Shown piece by piece: positions 16,746 to 24,662 of a stretch of 64,000 bases of DNA (the first letter of the stretch is position 1; each line of letters opens with the position of its first letter). The stretch covers positions 620,001 through 684,000 of the forward strand of contig NZ_JBKKJT010000002.1 in NCBI RefSeq assembly GCF_046614675.1, given 5' to 3'. The stretch comes from Chryseobacterium cupriresistens (GTDB lineage Bacteria; Bacteroidota; Bacteroidia; Flavobacteriales; Weeksellaceae). The notes beneath the pieces were generated by a model that was not told the DNA's origin, searched no databases, and saw nothing but the letters and a program-made list of their open reading frames with translations. Position numbers and translations under genes: made by a program.

Positions 16746-17636
16746 ATGAATTTCTCATCAGAACAGCCTCGTATTATTGTTGTGGGCAGCTCATCGATAG
16801 ATTTGGTTCTTGAAACCGAAAAACTCCCTTTGCCTAACGAAACCGTCTTAGCTGTCAAATCAGATAGTTATTTTGGAGGCAAAGGTGCTAATCAATCAGT
16901 AGGTACAGCCAGGTTGGGAGCAAGTGTATACTTTATCGGATGCGTTGGGATGGACCCTCTTGGGCAGCAGATCATGAGGAATCTGGTAAGCGAAAATGTA
17001 AATGTAGGATTTGTTCATGAAACAGATAAAGAAGCTACGGGAACTGCCTATGTGACGACTTCTCACGGAAATGCGGCAATTGTTGTAGTACCTGCAGCCA
17101 ATAAATATCTCAGCAAATCGCATATAGACGAAGCAGAGAAATATTTCAACACCACCGATCTTGTGCTTGTACAGCTTGAAGTCTCCATGGATGTTGTAGA
17201 GCATACCGTTAAGAAAGCTAAGAAATACGGAAAAAAAGTAGGATTATATGCCTCACCTGCCATGAGAGTCAGTCAAGAGATCTTAGAAATGGTCGACTTT
17301 ATTGTGGCTAAGAGTAACGAACTGTATGTTATTTTTGGGGAAGAAAAAAGAGAAGAAGTTCTTAAAAAATATTTCAATAAGGTATTTGTAAGGGATGACA
17401 CCAATTCAACCATTTACTTTGATGGTACAGAAATGAAATATTACAGAAACGATAAAGACGAAAAAGTATATAAAATGGGAATGGGGGATGCATTTACATC
17501 AGGATTTGCCATTGCATTATGCCATGGGAATTCTATTGAAGATTGTGTGAAATTCGGGAATGAAGTTTCATCAAGGGTTTCCGGAGGTAAAGGCTCTCAG
17601 ACAGGATTGCCAAGAATCTCAGATTTCTTTTCCTAA
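16746..17636 (+). CDS. PfkB family carbohydrate kinase, ribokinase-like
   Basis: A 296-residue sugar kinase of the ribokinase family, phosphorylating a sugar with ATP. It has the N-terminal substrate motif VVGSSSIDLV, the GGKGANQSV motif near residue 39 and the C-terminal anion-hole and catalytic motif MGDAFTSGFA near residue 245. The catalytic Asp is intact, but the usual GAGD is GMGD here. Length matches RbsK. No ribose transporter or other ribose genes are near, so the substrate is not assigned. A terminator follows. Confidence 0.88.
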   Translation: MNFSSEQPRIIVVGSSSIDLVLETEKLPLPNETVLAVKSDSYFGGKGANQSVGTARLGASVYFIGCVGMDPLGQQIMRNLVSENVNVGFVHETDKEATGTAYVTTSHGNAAIVVVPAANKYLSKSHIDEAEKYFNTTDLVLVQLEVSMDVVEHTVKKAKKYGKKVGLYASPAMRVSQEILEMVDFIVAKSNELYVIFGEEKREEVLKKYFNKVFVRDDTNSTIYFDGTEMKYYRNDKDEKVYKMGMGDAFTSGFAIALCHGNSIEDCVKFGNEVSSRVSGGKGSQTGLPRISDFFS

Positions 17637-17686
17637 AGCTATTTACGACATATCAAAAGTCTGAAACTTAACATAAAAATATAAGT

Positions 17687-17720
17687 AAAATGTCCACTTT
17701 TATAGTGGATTTTTTCTTTT
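17687..17720 (+). terminator. Terminator after the PfkB kinase
   Basis: TCCACT (17693-17698) and AGTGGA (17704-17709), extended by flanking A and T pairs, form a stem followed by a T-rich run. Confidence 0.75.
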
Positions 17721-17726
17721 TATACT

Positions 17727-18572
17727 ATGGAAAAACTAATATTAACCACAGAAGACCATGTCACACTAACTGCCCATTTGTTTAAACCGGAAAGAGACCA
17801 TGGAAAATTATTACTGATCAATTCGGCGACAGGGGTAAAGCAGCAGATCTATTTTTCTTTTGCCAGCTACTTTTGTGAACAGGGATTTACAGTCATTACC
17901 TACGACTATAGGGGAATTGGACTTTCCAAACCGAAAAATATGAGAGGATTCCATGGCTCAATGAGACTTTGGGGGTCAAAAGATTATAAAACGGTAACTC
18001 AATATATCAAATCAGAATTTAAAGACTATAAAAAGTACTGTTTGGGGCATTCTGTAGGTGCATTGATTCTGGGAATGAATGAGGATTCCAACATCTTTGA
18101 AGAATTTGTTTTTGTAGGAACTCAAAATGCCTTTGTAGGAAACCTTAAAGGGAGAACAAAAGTTGAAGCGTATTTAGGCTTTGGAATTGCGCAGCCTTTA
18201 ACTACTTCACTGTTAGGATATTTTCCGGCGCATTGGTTTGGATTGGGAGAAAGTCTTCCAAAAAATTGTGCATATGACTGGAGAAGCTTAATTTTAAACA
18301 AGAAATCAACCAACAAGCTGTTGGAAAAAATTGATGATTTTTCTAAAAATTTAACCCAGAAAGTATTTGTAATCCGGGCTGAAGATGATGTATGGTTAAC
18401 GGAAAAAGGAGTATTAAGTTTATTGAATAATACCTATTCAAATCTTAAACCTACGTACAGACTGGTGGCTGCTTCAGAATCTGATAAAAAAGAAATCGGA
18501 CATATTAATTTTTTTAGAAGTTACAACAGCAAACTCTGGGATATTATTTTAAATGAACTGACAGATAAATGA
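17727..18572 (+). CDS. Alpha/beta hydrolase
   Basis: A 281-residue alpha/beta hydrolase of the serine aminopeptidase/lysophospholipase-like type. The nucleophile Ser is in GHSVGA (near residue 109), an acid residue is likely in the AEDDVW segment and the catalytic His is in GHINFF near the C-terminus. The N-terminus carries an oxyanion-type loop (NSATGVKQ) and YDYRGIGLS. The substrate cannot be inferred. Its stop overlaps the start of the next gene by four bases (ATGA), so it is co-translated with an HD-domain protein. Confidence 0.87.
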   Translation: MEKLILTTEDHVTLTAHLFKPERDHGKLLLINSATGVKQQIYFSFASYFCEQGFTVITYDYRGIGLSKPKNMRGFHGSMRLWGSKDYKTVTQYIKSEFKDYKKYCLGHSVGALILGMNEDSNIFEEFVFVGTQNAFVGNLKGRTKVEAYLGFGIAQPLTTSLLGYFPAHWFGLGESLPKNCAYDWRSLILNKKSTNKLLEKIDDFSKNLTQKVFVIRAEDDVWLTEKGVLSLLNNTYSNLKPTYRLVAASESDKKEIGHINFFRSYNSKLWDIILNELTDK

Positions 18573-19213
18573 AAAGTACGATTGATAACACTGTAGCATT
18601 TGTAAAAGAAAAATTAGAGGGGGCAGAAGCCGGACATGACTGGTTTCATATTGAAAGGGTCTGGAAGCTGGCTGCTCAGATAGCAGAAACAGAAGACTGT
18701 GACAAAGAGGTTGTAGAGTTGTCTGCCCTTCTTCATGATATTGCTGATCCTAAATTTCATAATGGTGACGAAACTATTGCTCCGAAAATATCGAGAGCAT
18801 TTCTTGAAGGACAGAATGTGCCTGAAGAAACCATTCAGAAGGTTTTATTTGTAATCGAAAATATTTCGTTCAAAAACAGAGATCAGGCGCCGGTAAACCC
18901 ACCCATCGAACTTCAGATTGTACAGGATGCAGACCGTATTGATGCCATAGGCGCTATTGGAATTGCCAGGACGTTCAATTTTGGGGGTTTTAAAAATAAC
19001 CTGATGTATCATCCGGATATGAAACCCAAACTGGGAATGTCAAAAGAAGAATATAAAAAATCTAACGGGACAACTATTAATCATTTCTATGAAAAATTAC
19101 TGCTTTTGAAAGATATGATGAATACTGAAAAAGGGAAAAAAATGGCCGAAGAAAGACATAATTATATGCTGAATTTCCTCGACCAGTTTTATAAAGAATG
19201 GAATGTAGATTAG
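18569..19213 (+). CDS. HD domain-containing phosphohydrolase
   Basis: A 214-residue HD-superfamily metal-dependent phosphohydrolase related to the YedJ/YpgQ group. Metal ligands are seen as H in HDWFHIERVW, the paired HD in LLHDIAD and the distal D in QDADRIDAIGAIGIARTF. Relatives hydrolyse nucleotides or pyrophosphate, but this protein's substrate is unknown. It overlaps the hydrolase gene upstream by four bases, and its stop overlaps the stop of the convergent beta-barrel gene by four bases. Confidence 0.88.
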   Translation: MKSTIDNTVAFVKEKLEGAEAGHDWFHIERVWKLAAQIAETEDCDKEVVELSALLHDIADPKFHNGDETIAPKISRAFLEGQNVPEETIQKVLFVIENISFKNRDQAPVNPPIELQIVQDADRIDAIGAIGIARTFNFGGFKNNLMYHPDMKPKLGMSKEEYKKSNGTTINHFYEKLLLLKDMMNTEKGKKMAEERHNYMLNFLDQFYKEWNVD

Positions 19214-20445
19214 AAAATGTTATATCCCAGAATTAAGGAAGCGTATTTTAGGTTTGCCTCAGGTCCTTTTTCTTCAAACAGATTTATAGCTGTATTATAT
19301 CTTACTTCTATAATATATTTATTATTGTAACTGTATCCTATTCCAAATACCGCGCTTTTGAAAGCCTGAGATGAAGATAGATTTAATCTGTCAAATACAT
19401 ATCCAGCATAATCTACGGAAAAATCCTTTGCTGAACTGGTCTTCAGAGTTAGAACGTTTATACCTGCATTAATAAAGATTTTTGATTTATCATTGATAAA
19501 CATGTAATGTCTTACACTTAGAGGAATACTGATAAATGAATAATTGTCTATATTTATATTATACAAATTATCATTTGTTCTTATAGTTGCCTTATTATTG
19601 TAAAGAGATAATGTAGGTTCAACTACAACTGACCATTTGTTTTTATTGAAAGGTAATATAAGTTCTGCCTCAACTCCTATCCTGAATCCAGTTTTTGAAG
19701 GAAGGCCGTCATTACTAAAGGTTTTTGTTATTTCCACTGGTGAGTAAAAATTAAGTCCAGGTCTGATAGCTAAGTTAAACTTTGAATTTCTTTTAATTTT
19801 GGACGGAACTTCTTGGTTGGTTCCTGAAATTTTATTATTATATGTCGAGAAAATTTTCTTCAGGTCATTATTTGTATATTTTATTTTTAGAGCACTTGTC
19901 TGGGCTATATTGTCATCTGAAAATATAGCTTTCAATTGATCAATATATTCCTCATTTGTTGCAATTTGCAGATTGTTTCCGTTAAAAAAGTATTTTTTAT
20001 AAATCAATGGCTGGATAGAAGTATTTGAATCAGAATCAGAATAAAAATATCTTGTTATATTTTGCCCCTGATAAGAGTATAGATTTTTATTACCTGTAAC
20101 GATTTCCTTAAGGAATACAGGTCCCTTTTTAAATTCTGGTTCCTTGCTGGAAGAAAGTTCTCCCGTATTATCAGAAGAATAATCAATATTACCGTTGTAG
20201 GTAACATATTTTACATCATTATAAATCCCGAATTCTTTAATTGTAGAGGGATTTCCTGTGCTTTCTTCTGATTTTTCATCCGTTTTGTAAATGAAATTGT
20301 TCGGGTTGTTTGCCCATCCCTGATTTTTGATAAGTACTTCTTTTTTTACATCATTACTATTAATGATATAACCTTTTTCAAATTTTATCTGAGCGCAGAT
20401 TAATGCAATACAGAAGGAAAATAGTACCGAGAATGTTTTTTTCAT
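19210..20445 (-). CDS. Outer membrane beta-barrel protein
   Basis: A 411-residue protein with a signal peptide (about residues 1-18, ending ALICAQ). Its polar first half, rich in Ser, Asn and Tyr, is not recognised. The C-terminal half from about residue 215 has alternating hydrophobic strands (LAIRPGLNFYSP, FRIGVEAELILPF, SVVVEPTLSLY, FISIPLSVRHYMF, IFINAGINVLTL) and ends LILGYNIF with a terminal Phe. This is a PorT-like outer membrane beta-barrel. It is transcribed from a divergent promoter region shared with the next gene. Confidence 0.85.
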   Translation of the reverse strand: MKKTFSVLFSFCIALICAQIKFEKGYIINSNDVKKEVLIKNQGWANNPNNFIYKTDEKSEESTGNPSTIKEFGIYNDVKYVTYNGNIDYSSDNTGELSSSKEPEFKKGPVFLKEIVTGNKNLYSYQGQNITRYFYSDSDSNTSIQPLIYKKYFFNGNNLQIATNEEYIDQLKAIFSDDNIAQTSALKIKYTNNDLKKIFSTYNNKISGTNQEVPSKIKRNSKFNLAIRPGLNFYSPVEITKTFSNDGLPSKTGFRIGVEAELILPFNKNKWSVVVEPTLSLYNNKATIRTNDNLYNINIDNYSFISIPLSVRHYMFINDKSKIFINAGINVLTLKTSSAKDFSVDYAGYVFDRLNLSSSQAFKSAVFGIGYSYNNKYIIEVRYNTAINLFEEKGPEANLKYASLILGYNIF

Positions 20446-20471
20446 GGTTATCTAAAGTTAAAATATGGGCG

Positions 20472-20479
20472 CAAATATA
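20472..20479 (-). promoter_or_regulatory. -7 element of the beta-barrel gene
   Basis: On the - strand this reads TATATTTG, an exact TAnnTTTG match, 27 bases before the ATG at 20445. It is 20 bases from the opposite-strand -7 element at 20500-20507, so the two promoters overlap. Confidence 0.5.
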
Positions 20480-20499
20480 GATAAAATAGAGATAAGAAG

Positions 20500-20507
20500 T
20501 ATCTTTG
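20500..20507 (+). promoter_or_regulatory. -7 element giving a nearly leaderless mRNA
   Basis: TATCTTTG is an exact TAnnTTTG match and ends only six bases before the ATG at 20514. Transcription starting 5-7 bases after the box would place the mRNA end at or next to the start codon. Confidence 0.5.
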
Positions 20508-20513
20508 TAAAAT

Positions 20514-21107
20514 ATGACACTCATTATTTTCATAATATTTTTAGCTTCTGTTCTTTCCTTGGTTCTCTTTAAGGTTAAATCAGGAAGCGTGGCCAGATGG
20601 GCAAAGCTGTTTCGTATTGTAACGGTGGTTTTTTCAATTTCTGTTTTTACGTATTGGTTTATCAAGAAAAGTGCTGTGGCATTTGTGGATAATTCTGTGG
20701 GGCTCCAGGTGATTAATAAGCTTCCGCAGGCATTAGACTTTTATTTAATCAAAGTAAATAAAACAGATCAGAATACTACTCTTGAACCTAAACATATCGG
20801 AAAAATACGCCCGGAATACTACAGAATAGAGTACCTCAAAATGGATAAGTCTGATGAATATTGGATTGCAGGCTATCTTGGAAAGAAAAACCTTGTGTAC
20901 TTTTCTCAACATTCTGTACCCAATAAAAATATCGACCAGATTGTAGAAGTGCAGAACTACATCAATCAAAGTATGAAGCTTTCTGATGCTGCCAAAAAAC
21001 AGGTGGATGCTTATAATTATGAGAATACAAAGCTAGGTATCTGGATTACATTAGACTTCCTGCTCCTGTTTCTCAATCTCGTATTGCTTCTTAGAAAAAA
21101 TAAATAA
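20514..21107 (+). CDS. Hypothetical membrane protein
   Basis: A 197-residue protein with a transmembrane helix at the N-terminus (about 2-20), another at about 33-52 and a third near the C-terminus (about 172-192), leaving a 115-residue hydrophilic domain between the second and third helices, probably extracytoplasmic. I do not recognise the family. It is monocistronic, between a divergent promoter region and a strong bidirectional terminator. Confidence 0.75.
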   Translation: MTLIIFIIFLASVLSLVLFKVKSGSVARWAKLFRIVTVVFSISVFTYWFIKKSAVAFVDNSVGLQVINKLPQALDFYLIKVNKTDQNTTLEPKHIGKIRPEYYRIEYLKMDKSDEYWIAGYLGKKNLVYFSQHSVPNKNIDQIVEVQNYINQSMKLSDAAKKQVDAYNYENTKLGIWITLDFLLLFLNLVLLLRKNK

Positions 21108-21145
21108 AAAAGGTAATGAGTTTCAAATACTCATTACCTTTTTGT
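21107..21145. terminator. Bidirectional terminator
   Basis: GGTAATGAGT (21112-21121) and ACTCATTACC (21129-21138) form a perfect stem extended by A-run and T-run pairs. It serves the + strand membrane protein gene and the convergent small gene. Confidence 0.9.
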
Positions 21146-21150
21146 TTCTA

Positions 21151-21381
21151 TTAAGGATAATCCAGAATTTGCATAATCCGCTCTTTAAACTCTTCAGGAC
21201 AGGCTTTAATCAATCTATCCTTATTTTGTTTACTGATTTCTTTGGGTTCAAGCCATTCAATCTTGTTGAAATTCAGACTGTGATTATCATATACTCTTTT
21301 TATCGTATGGTTTTCATAAAAAATATAGTCATCACCAAGCCAGTTGGTAGCAATACTGATTGTACAAATTTCCTTTTCCAT
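21151..21381 (-). CDS. Small hypothetical protein
   Basis: A 76-residue charged, soluble protein (ISIATNWLGDDYIFYENHTIKR at the start, then a Lys/Glu-rich helical C-terminus ending MQILDYP). No family is recognised. It is preferred over the overlapping + strand frame because of its normal residue composition, its fit just before a bidirectional terminator and an A/T-rich region with TATACTTT 17-25 bases upstream. Confidence 0.6.
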   Translation of the reverse strand: MEKEICTISIATNWLGDDYIFYENHTIKRVYDNHSLNFNKIEWLEPKEISKQNKDRLIKACPEEFKERIMQILDYP

Positions 21382-21496
21382 GATTTATGTTTTAAAGTAT
21401 AATGTTGAGTGAAATACATTATACTCTAATATATGAATTTTTTCGTTATGTAAAGGAATAAGCTACAGTCTATCTCCACATTGACTTTATATCATA

Positions 21497-22387
21497 TTAA
21501 AAGAGGGTTCCGGTGCTTTCTGCTGCCATTTGCGGAATATGAATATCCGTTTTCCATTCCTCATTCACTTTTTTGATAAAATAAGCAGATAATAGAGGAG
21601 ATGCTTTTTCAATATTCTGGTGTACAAAGAAGTAAAGGTTCTGAAGACCTTCTTTCTTCCATTTGGTAAGGTGCTTCAGCCAGTCATCCAGTCTTTCGTA
21701 GTCACTTTCTGCATTGGCTCCCACATAACGGATAAATGCGTTGGGTGTGGTAAGACGCATGTGAAGCATATCTCTTCTTCCTGCAGTATCTACAATGATA
21801 TTGGTAATATTATGAGCTTCAAAGAGTTCGCATGTTGTATTAAGTATTTCTTCATCGGTAAACCATTCCGTATTTCGGAGTTCTATGGCTAATGGAACTT
21901 CTTTAGGCCATTCTTTTACGAATTTTTCCAGTCTGTCATAATCCTTAGGTTTAAAATTATCATGAAGCTGAAGAAAAGCCATTCCCAGTTTTTCATCAAA
22001 ATTAATAACAGCGGAAGCAAAATGAGTCACAGGATCCGTCACATCAATCAGCCTTCTGAAATGGGAAACGGTATTTGTGATTTTAGGAAAGAATTTAAAA
22101 TTTTCCGGTGTTTTTTCTTTCCAGTTTTTTACCTGATCCGGAGTGGGCATTCCATAGAAAGTAGCATTCAATTCGATAGAATTAAACTGAGTGGCATAAT
22201 AGGTGAGTTCATCCTTGGTTCCTTTAGGATAGAATCCTTTGAGATCTGTTTTATTCCATTTTGCACACCCGATAGAAATATTTTCCAGGCCTTTTTTATT
22301 AAGGGCCAGTATTTCTTTCGTTTTGGGATGATCTTTAGGTAATGTGAAATCTATTTTTGATGGGTCTTCTACTTGTCCGAATTTCAT
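21497..22387 (-). CDS. DUF72 domain-containing protein
   Basis: A 296-residue protein of the DUF72 family, predicted TIM-barrel fold. It shows ISIGCAKWNKTDLKGFYP near residue 38, FNSIELNATFYGMP, the FFPKITNTVSHFRRL segment, AIELRNTEWF and the C-terminal YFFVHQNIEKASP. The family has no firmly established activity. The frame opens 11 codons earlier, but the ATG of MKFGQVED is preferred since a TATATTTG promoter element lies 31-38 bases upstream, overlapping the longer frame. Confidence 0.88.
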   Translation of the reverse strand: MKFGQVEDPSKIDFTLPKDHPKTKEILALNKKGLENISIGCAKWNKTDLKGFYPKGTKDELTYYATQFNSIELNATFYGMPTPDQVKNWKEKTPENFKFFPKITNTVSHFRRLIDVTDPVTHFASAVINFDEKLGMAFLQLHDNFKPKDYDRLEKFVKEWPKEVPLAIELRNTEWFTDEEILNTTCELFEAHNITNIIVDTAGRRDMLHMRLTTPNAFIRYVGANAESDYERLDDWLKHLTKWKKEGLQNLYFFVHQNIEKASPLLSAYFIKKVNEEWKTDIHIPQMAAESTGTLF

Positions 22388-22417
22388 ATCTGTAGTTTTG
22401 GTATTAAACAATGAACA

Positions 22418-22425
22418 CAAATATA
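22418..22425 (-). promoter_or_regulatory. -7 element of the DUF72 gene
   Basis: On the - strand this reads TATATTTG, an exact TAnnTTTG match, about 30 bases before the chosen ATG. Confidence 0.5.
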
Positions 22426-22489
22426 AACCAAAAATCTCAGAGCATTCTATGATTTCTATGGAAAGTAATCAGACAGAATCAGTATTGAA

Positions 22490-22522
22490 AACGACAAAAG
22501 CACACCTTTCGGTATGCTTTTG
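22490..22522 (-). terminator. nrdA terminator
   Basis: On the - strand CAAAAGCATACC pairs with GGTGTGCTTTTG around GAAA, with one G-T wobble, 28 bases after the nrdA stop. The T-rich tail is short. Confidence 0.6.
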
Positions 22523-22549
22523 TAAATATAGCGTGTTTATTACTTGGTC

Positions 22550-24208
22550 CTATGCCTCGCAGCTTGAACATGATACGAAGTTAACCATCATTTCTTTTGA
22601 AACAGATGAACTTCTTTGGTAGTAAAGTGTTTTAACTCCTTTTTTCCAGGCTTCAATATAAAGGTAGTTGACATCTTTTACAGGCATTGTAGAAGGAATC
22701 TGAAGATTCAGAGACTGTGCCTGATCAATATATTGCTGTCTCTGCGCTGCCTGAGAAATAATCTCCATTGGAGAAATTTCTTTGAACGTTTTGAATACTG
22801 CCTTTTCTTCAGGAGTAAGCTCGTTCAGGTGCTGTACCGATCCGTGGTTCAGCATGATTGTTCTCCATGTTTCTTCGTTATCCAGTCCTTTTTCTTTCAA
22901 TAGTTGTGCAAGGTATTTATTCTTACGCATAAAGTTTCCTTTCGCAAGACCTGCTTTATAATAGTTGGAAGAGAAAGGCTCGATTCCCGGAGAAGTCTGT
23001 CCTAAGATGGCAGAACTTGAAGTGGTAGGAGCAATAGCCATTGTTGTGGTATTTCTTAATCCGTATCCCTTCAATACTTCTGGTTCTCCATAGATGTTGG
23101 CAAGTTCTCTTGAAGCCTGCTCAGCCTGCTCTTTGATATGTCTGAATGCTCTCGCATTGAACTGAGTCGCTTCAAAACTTTCAAACGGAATCATGTTTTT
23201 CTGTAAATAAGAGTGGTATCCTAAAACTCCTAATCCAAGAGCTCTGTGACGCATCGCGAAGTTTCTTGCACCCTGTAGGTAATAGTTTCCTTCAGTTTTA
23301 TCAATAAATTCTGATAATACAGCATCAAGGAAGTATACTGCCAGTTTTACAGCGTCTGTATCTTTCCATTCATCATACAATTCCAGGTTCATGGAAGACA
23401 GACAGCAGATGAAAGATTCTTCCATAGTAGACGGAAGCATGATTTCAGAACAAAGGTTACTTGCATTCACGGTCATTCCCAGGTCTTTATAAACCTGAGG
23501 TTTATTTCTGTTGACGTTATCTGTAAAGAAAATATACGGAAGCCCTTTTTGCTGGCGGCTTTCCAATACTCTTGCCCAAACTTTACGTTTTTCCATATCA
23601 CCATCGATCATATCCTGCATCCAGTAATCCGGTACACATACTCCGGTAAACAGGTTCTGAATCGGGCTGCCGATATCTTTAATGGATAGAAATTCTTCAA
23701 TATCCCCGTGGTCAATATCTAAGTAAGCAGCAAAGGCACCTCTTCTTACTCCTCCCTGAGAAACAACATCCATAGCCGTGTCGAAAAGCTTCATGAATGA
23801 AACAGCTCCTGAAGATTTTCCGTTATCCGTTACAGCGGTTCCTCTGTTTCTCAACTCTCCAAAATATCCTGAAGTTCCACCTCCGATTTTAGTCTGCATG
23901 ATAACTTCACCCATTTTGTGGGTAATTCCTTCAATGCTGTCCGGAATGTGAACGTTAAAACATGAAATAGGAAGACCTCTTTCTGTTCCCATATTAGCCC
24001 ATACAGGAGAAGAGAAGCTGATCCATCCCTTCGTGATCATCTCTTTGAAAGCCGGCTGAAGTTCAGGTTTATATAACCTTTTTGCAGCGGCAGTGGTAAT
24101 TCTGTCGATAGCGCCGTCTACCGTTTCACCTTTCAACAGATATCCTCTGTTCAGCATTTGCTCAGACTCTTCATTGAGCCACCATATATTTGAATTTTGC
24201 TCTTCCAT
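22550..24208 (-). CDS. nrdA: Ribonucleoside-diphosphate reductase, alpha subunit
   Basis: A 552-residue class I catalytic subunit that reduces ribonucleotides to deoxyribonucleotides. The catalytic set is NLCSE at residues 251-255 (Asn251, Cys253, Glu255), the redox Cys83 in SCFNVHIPDS and its partner Cys268 or Cys269. The radical-transfer Tyr pair is in LYYQRSSS, and the C-terminal shuttle pair is CSSCEA at 547-552. It is about 200 residues shorter than E. coli NrdA and has no N-terminal ATP-cone, so it lacks that activity switch. It lies downstream of nrdB and a small ORF on the same strand. Confidence 0.95.
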   Translation of the reverse strand: MEEQNSNIWWLNEESEQMLNRGYLLKGETVDGAIDRITTAAAKRLYKPELQPAFKEMITKGWISFSSPVWANMGTERGLPISCFNVHIPDSIEGITHKMGEVIMQTKIGGGTSGYFGELRNRGTAVTDNGKSSGAVSFMKLFDTAMDVVSQGGVRRGAFAAYLDIDHGDIEEFLSIKDIGSPIQNLFTGVCVPDYWMQDMIDGDMEKRKVWARVLESRQQKGLPYIFFTDNVNRNKPQVYKDLGMTVNASNLCSEIMLPSTMEESFICCLSSMNLELYDEWKDTDAVKLAVYFLDAVLSEFIDKTEGNYYLQGARNFAMRHRALGLGVLGYHSYLQKNMIPFESFEATQFNARAFRHIKEQAEQASRELANIYGEPEVLKGYGLRNTTTMAIAPTTSSSAILGQTSPGIEPFSSNYYKAGLAKGNFMRKNKYLAQLLKEKGLDNEETWRTIMLNHGSVQHLNELTPEEKAVFKTFKEISPMEIISQAAQRQQYIDQAQSLNLQIPSTMPVKDVNYLYIEAWKKGVKTLYYQRSSSVSKEMMVNFVSCSSCEA

Positions 24209-24224
24209 AGATGTTATATTTTCG

Positions 24225-24255
24225 AATTCCGGAATGAGAGAATCACTCCGGAATT
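24225..24255 (-). promoter_or_regulatory. Hairpin between the small ORF and nrdA
   Basis: AATTCCGGAATGA (24225-24237) faces TCACTCCGGAATT (24243-24255); on the - strand the one mismatch is a G-T wobble. It lies 17 bases before the nrdA start codon and has no T-run on that side, so it may tune nrdA expression or mRNA stability. Confidence 0.45.
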
Positions 24256-24263
24256 TTGTTTTT

Positions 24264-24554
24264 TTATATTATTGATTGTAAAATTTCTACTTTGTGGGAA
24301 CCGTTCAGCCCGCTTTCATCTCTTAATCTCTGAAATTCTTTAAAAGACGGAACATTCAAAACCTCATGCTGAACTTCTTCATTGATGTAGTTTGAATAAT
24401 GTACAAAAGTAACACCATCTTCCTTTACAAAAACCTTATATTCAAAAGTGGAAGCATCTAAATTTTTGAAGTCTACCAGAAATTTTTGGATATTGGTTTT
24501 ATTGTTTGGAACAAATTCGGGGTTTACCGTATAGGTTACTATTACATTAATCAT
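24264..24554 (-). CDS. Small protein between nrdB and nrdA, possible ABM-fold
   Basis: A 96-residue protein whose pattern (MINVIVTYTVNPEF at the start, then YKVFVKEDGVTFVHYSNY and a helix VPSFKEFQRLRDESG) resembles the ferredoxin-like dimeric alpha/beta-barrel fold of antibiotic biosynthesis monooxygenases and related quinol monooxygenases. No function is established. Its place between the two ribonucleotide reductase genes, all on one strand, suggests co-expression, but with gaps of 55 and 108 bases. Confidence 0.7.
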   Translation of the reverse strand: MINVIVTYTVNPEFVPNNKTNIQKFLVDFKNLDASTFEYKVFVKEDGVTFVHYSNYINEEVQHEVLNVPSFKEFQRLRDESGLNGSHKVEILQSII

Positions 24555-24662
24555 TTCTTTTGTATTTGTGCTTTACTGATGAACAACAATTTCACTTATT
24601 AATCAGAAAAGGGTAGTCCTGATACTGACCGCTTTGACGCTCGCTTCGCTCGCGCCCCAATA

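Noticed and set aside
21142..21402. 86-codon + strand frame opposite the small gene at 21151-21381
   Set aside because: Begins inside a terminator and has Phe/Leu-rich shadow composition; the - strand frame is better.
24636..24656. GC-rich CGCTCGCTTCGCTCGCG stretch after nrdB as a terminator
   Set aside because: It is mostly a direct repeat with poor self-pairing and has no T-run on the - strand.
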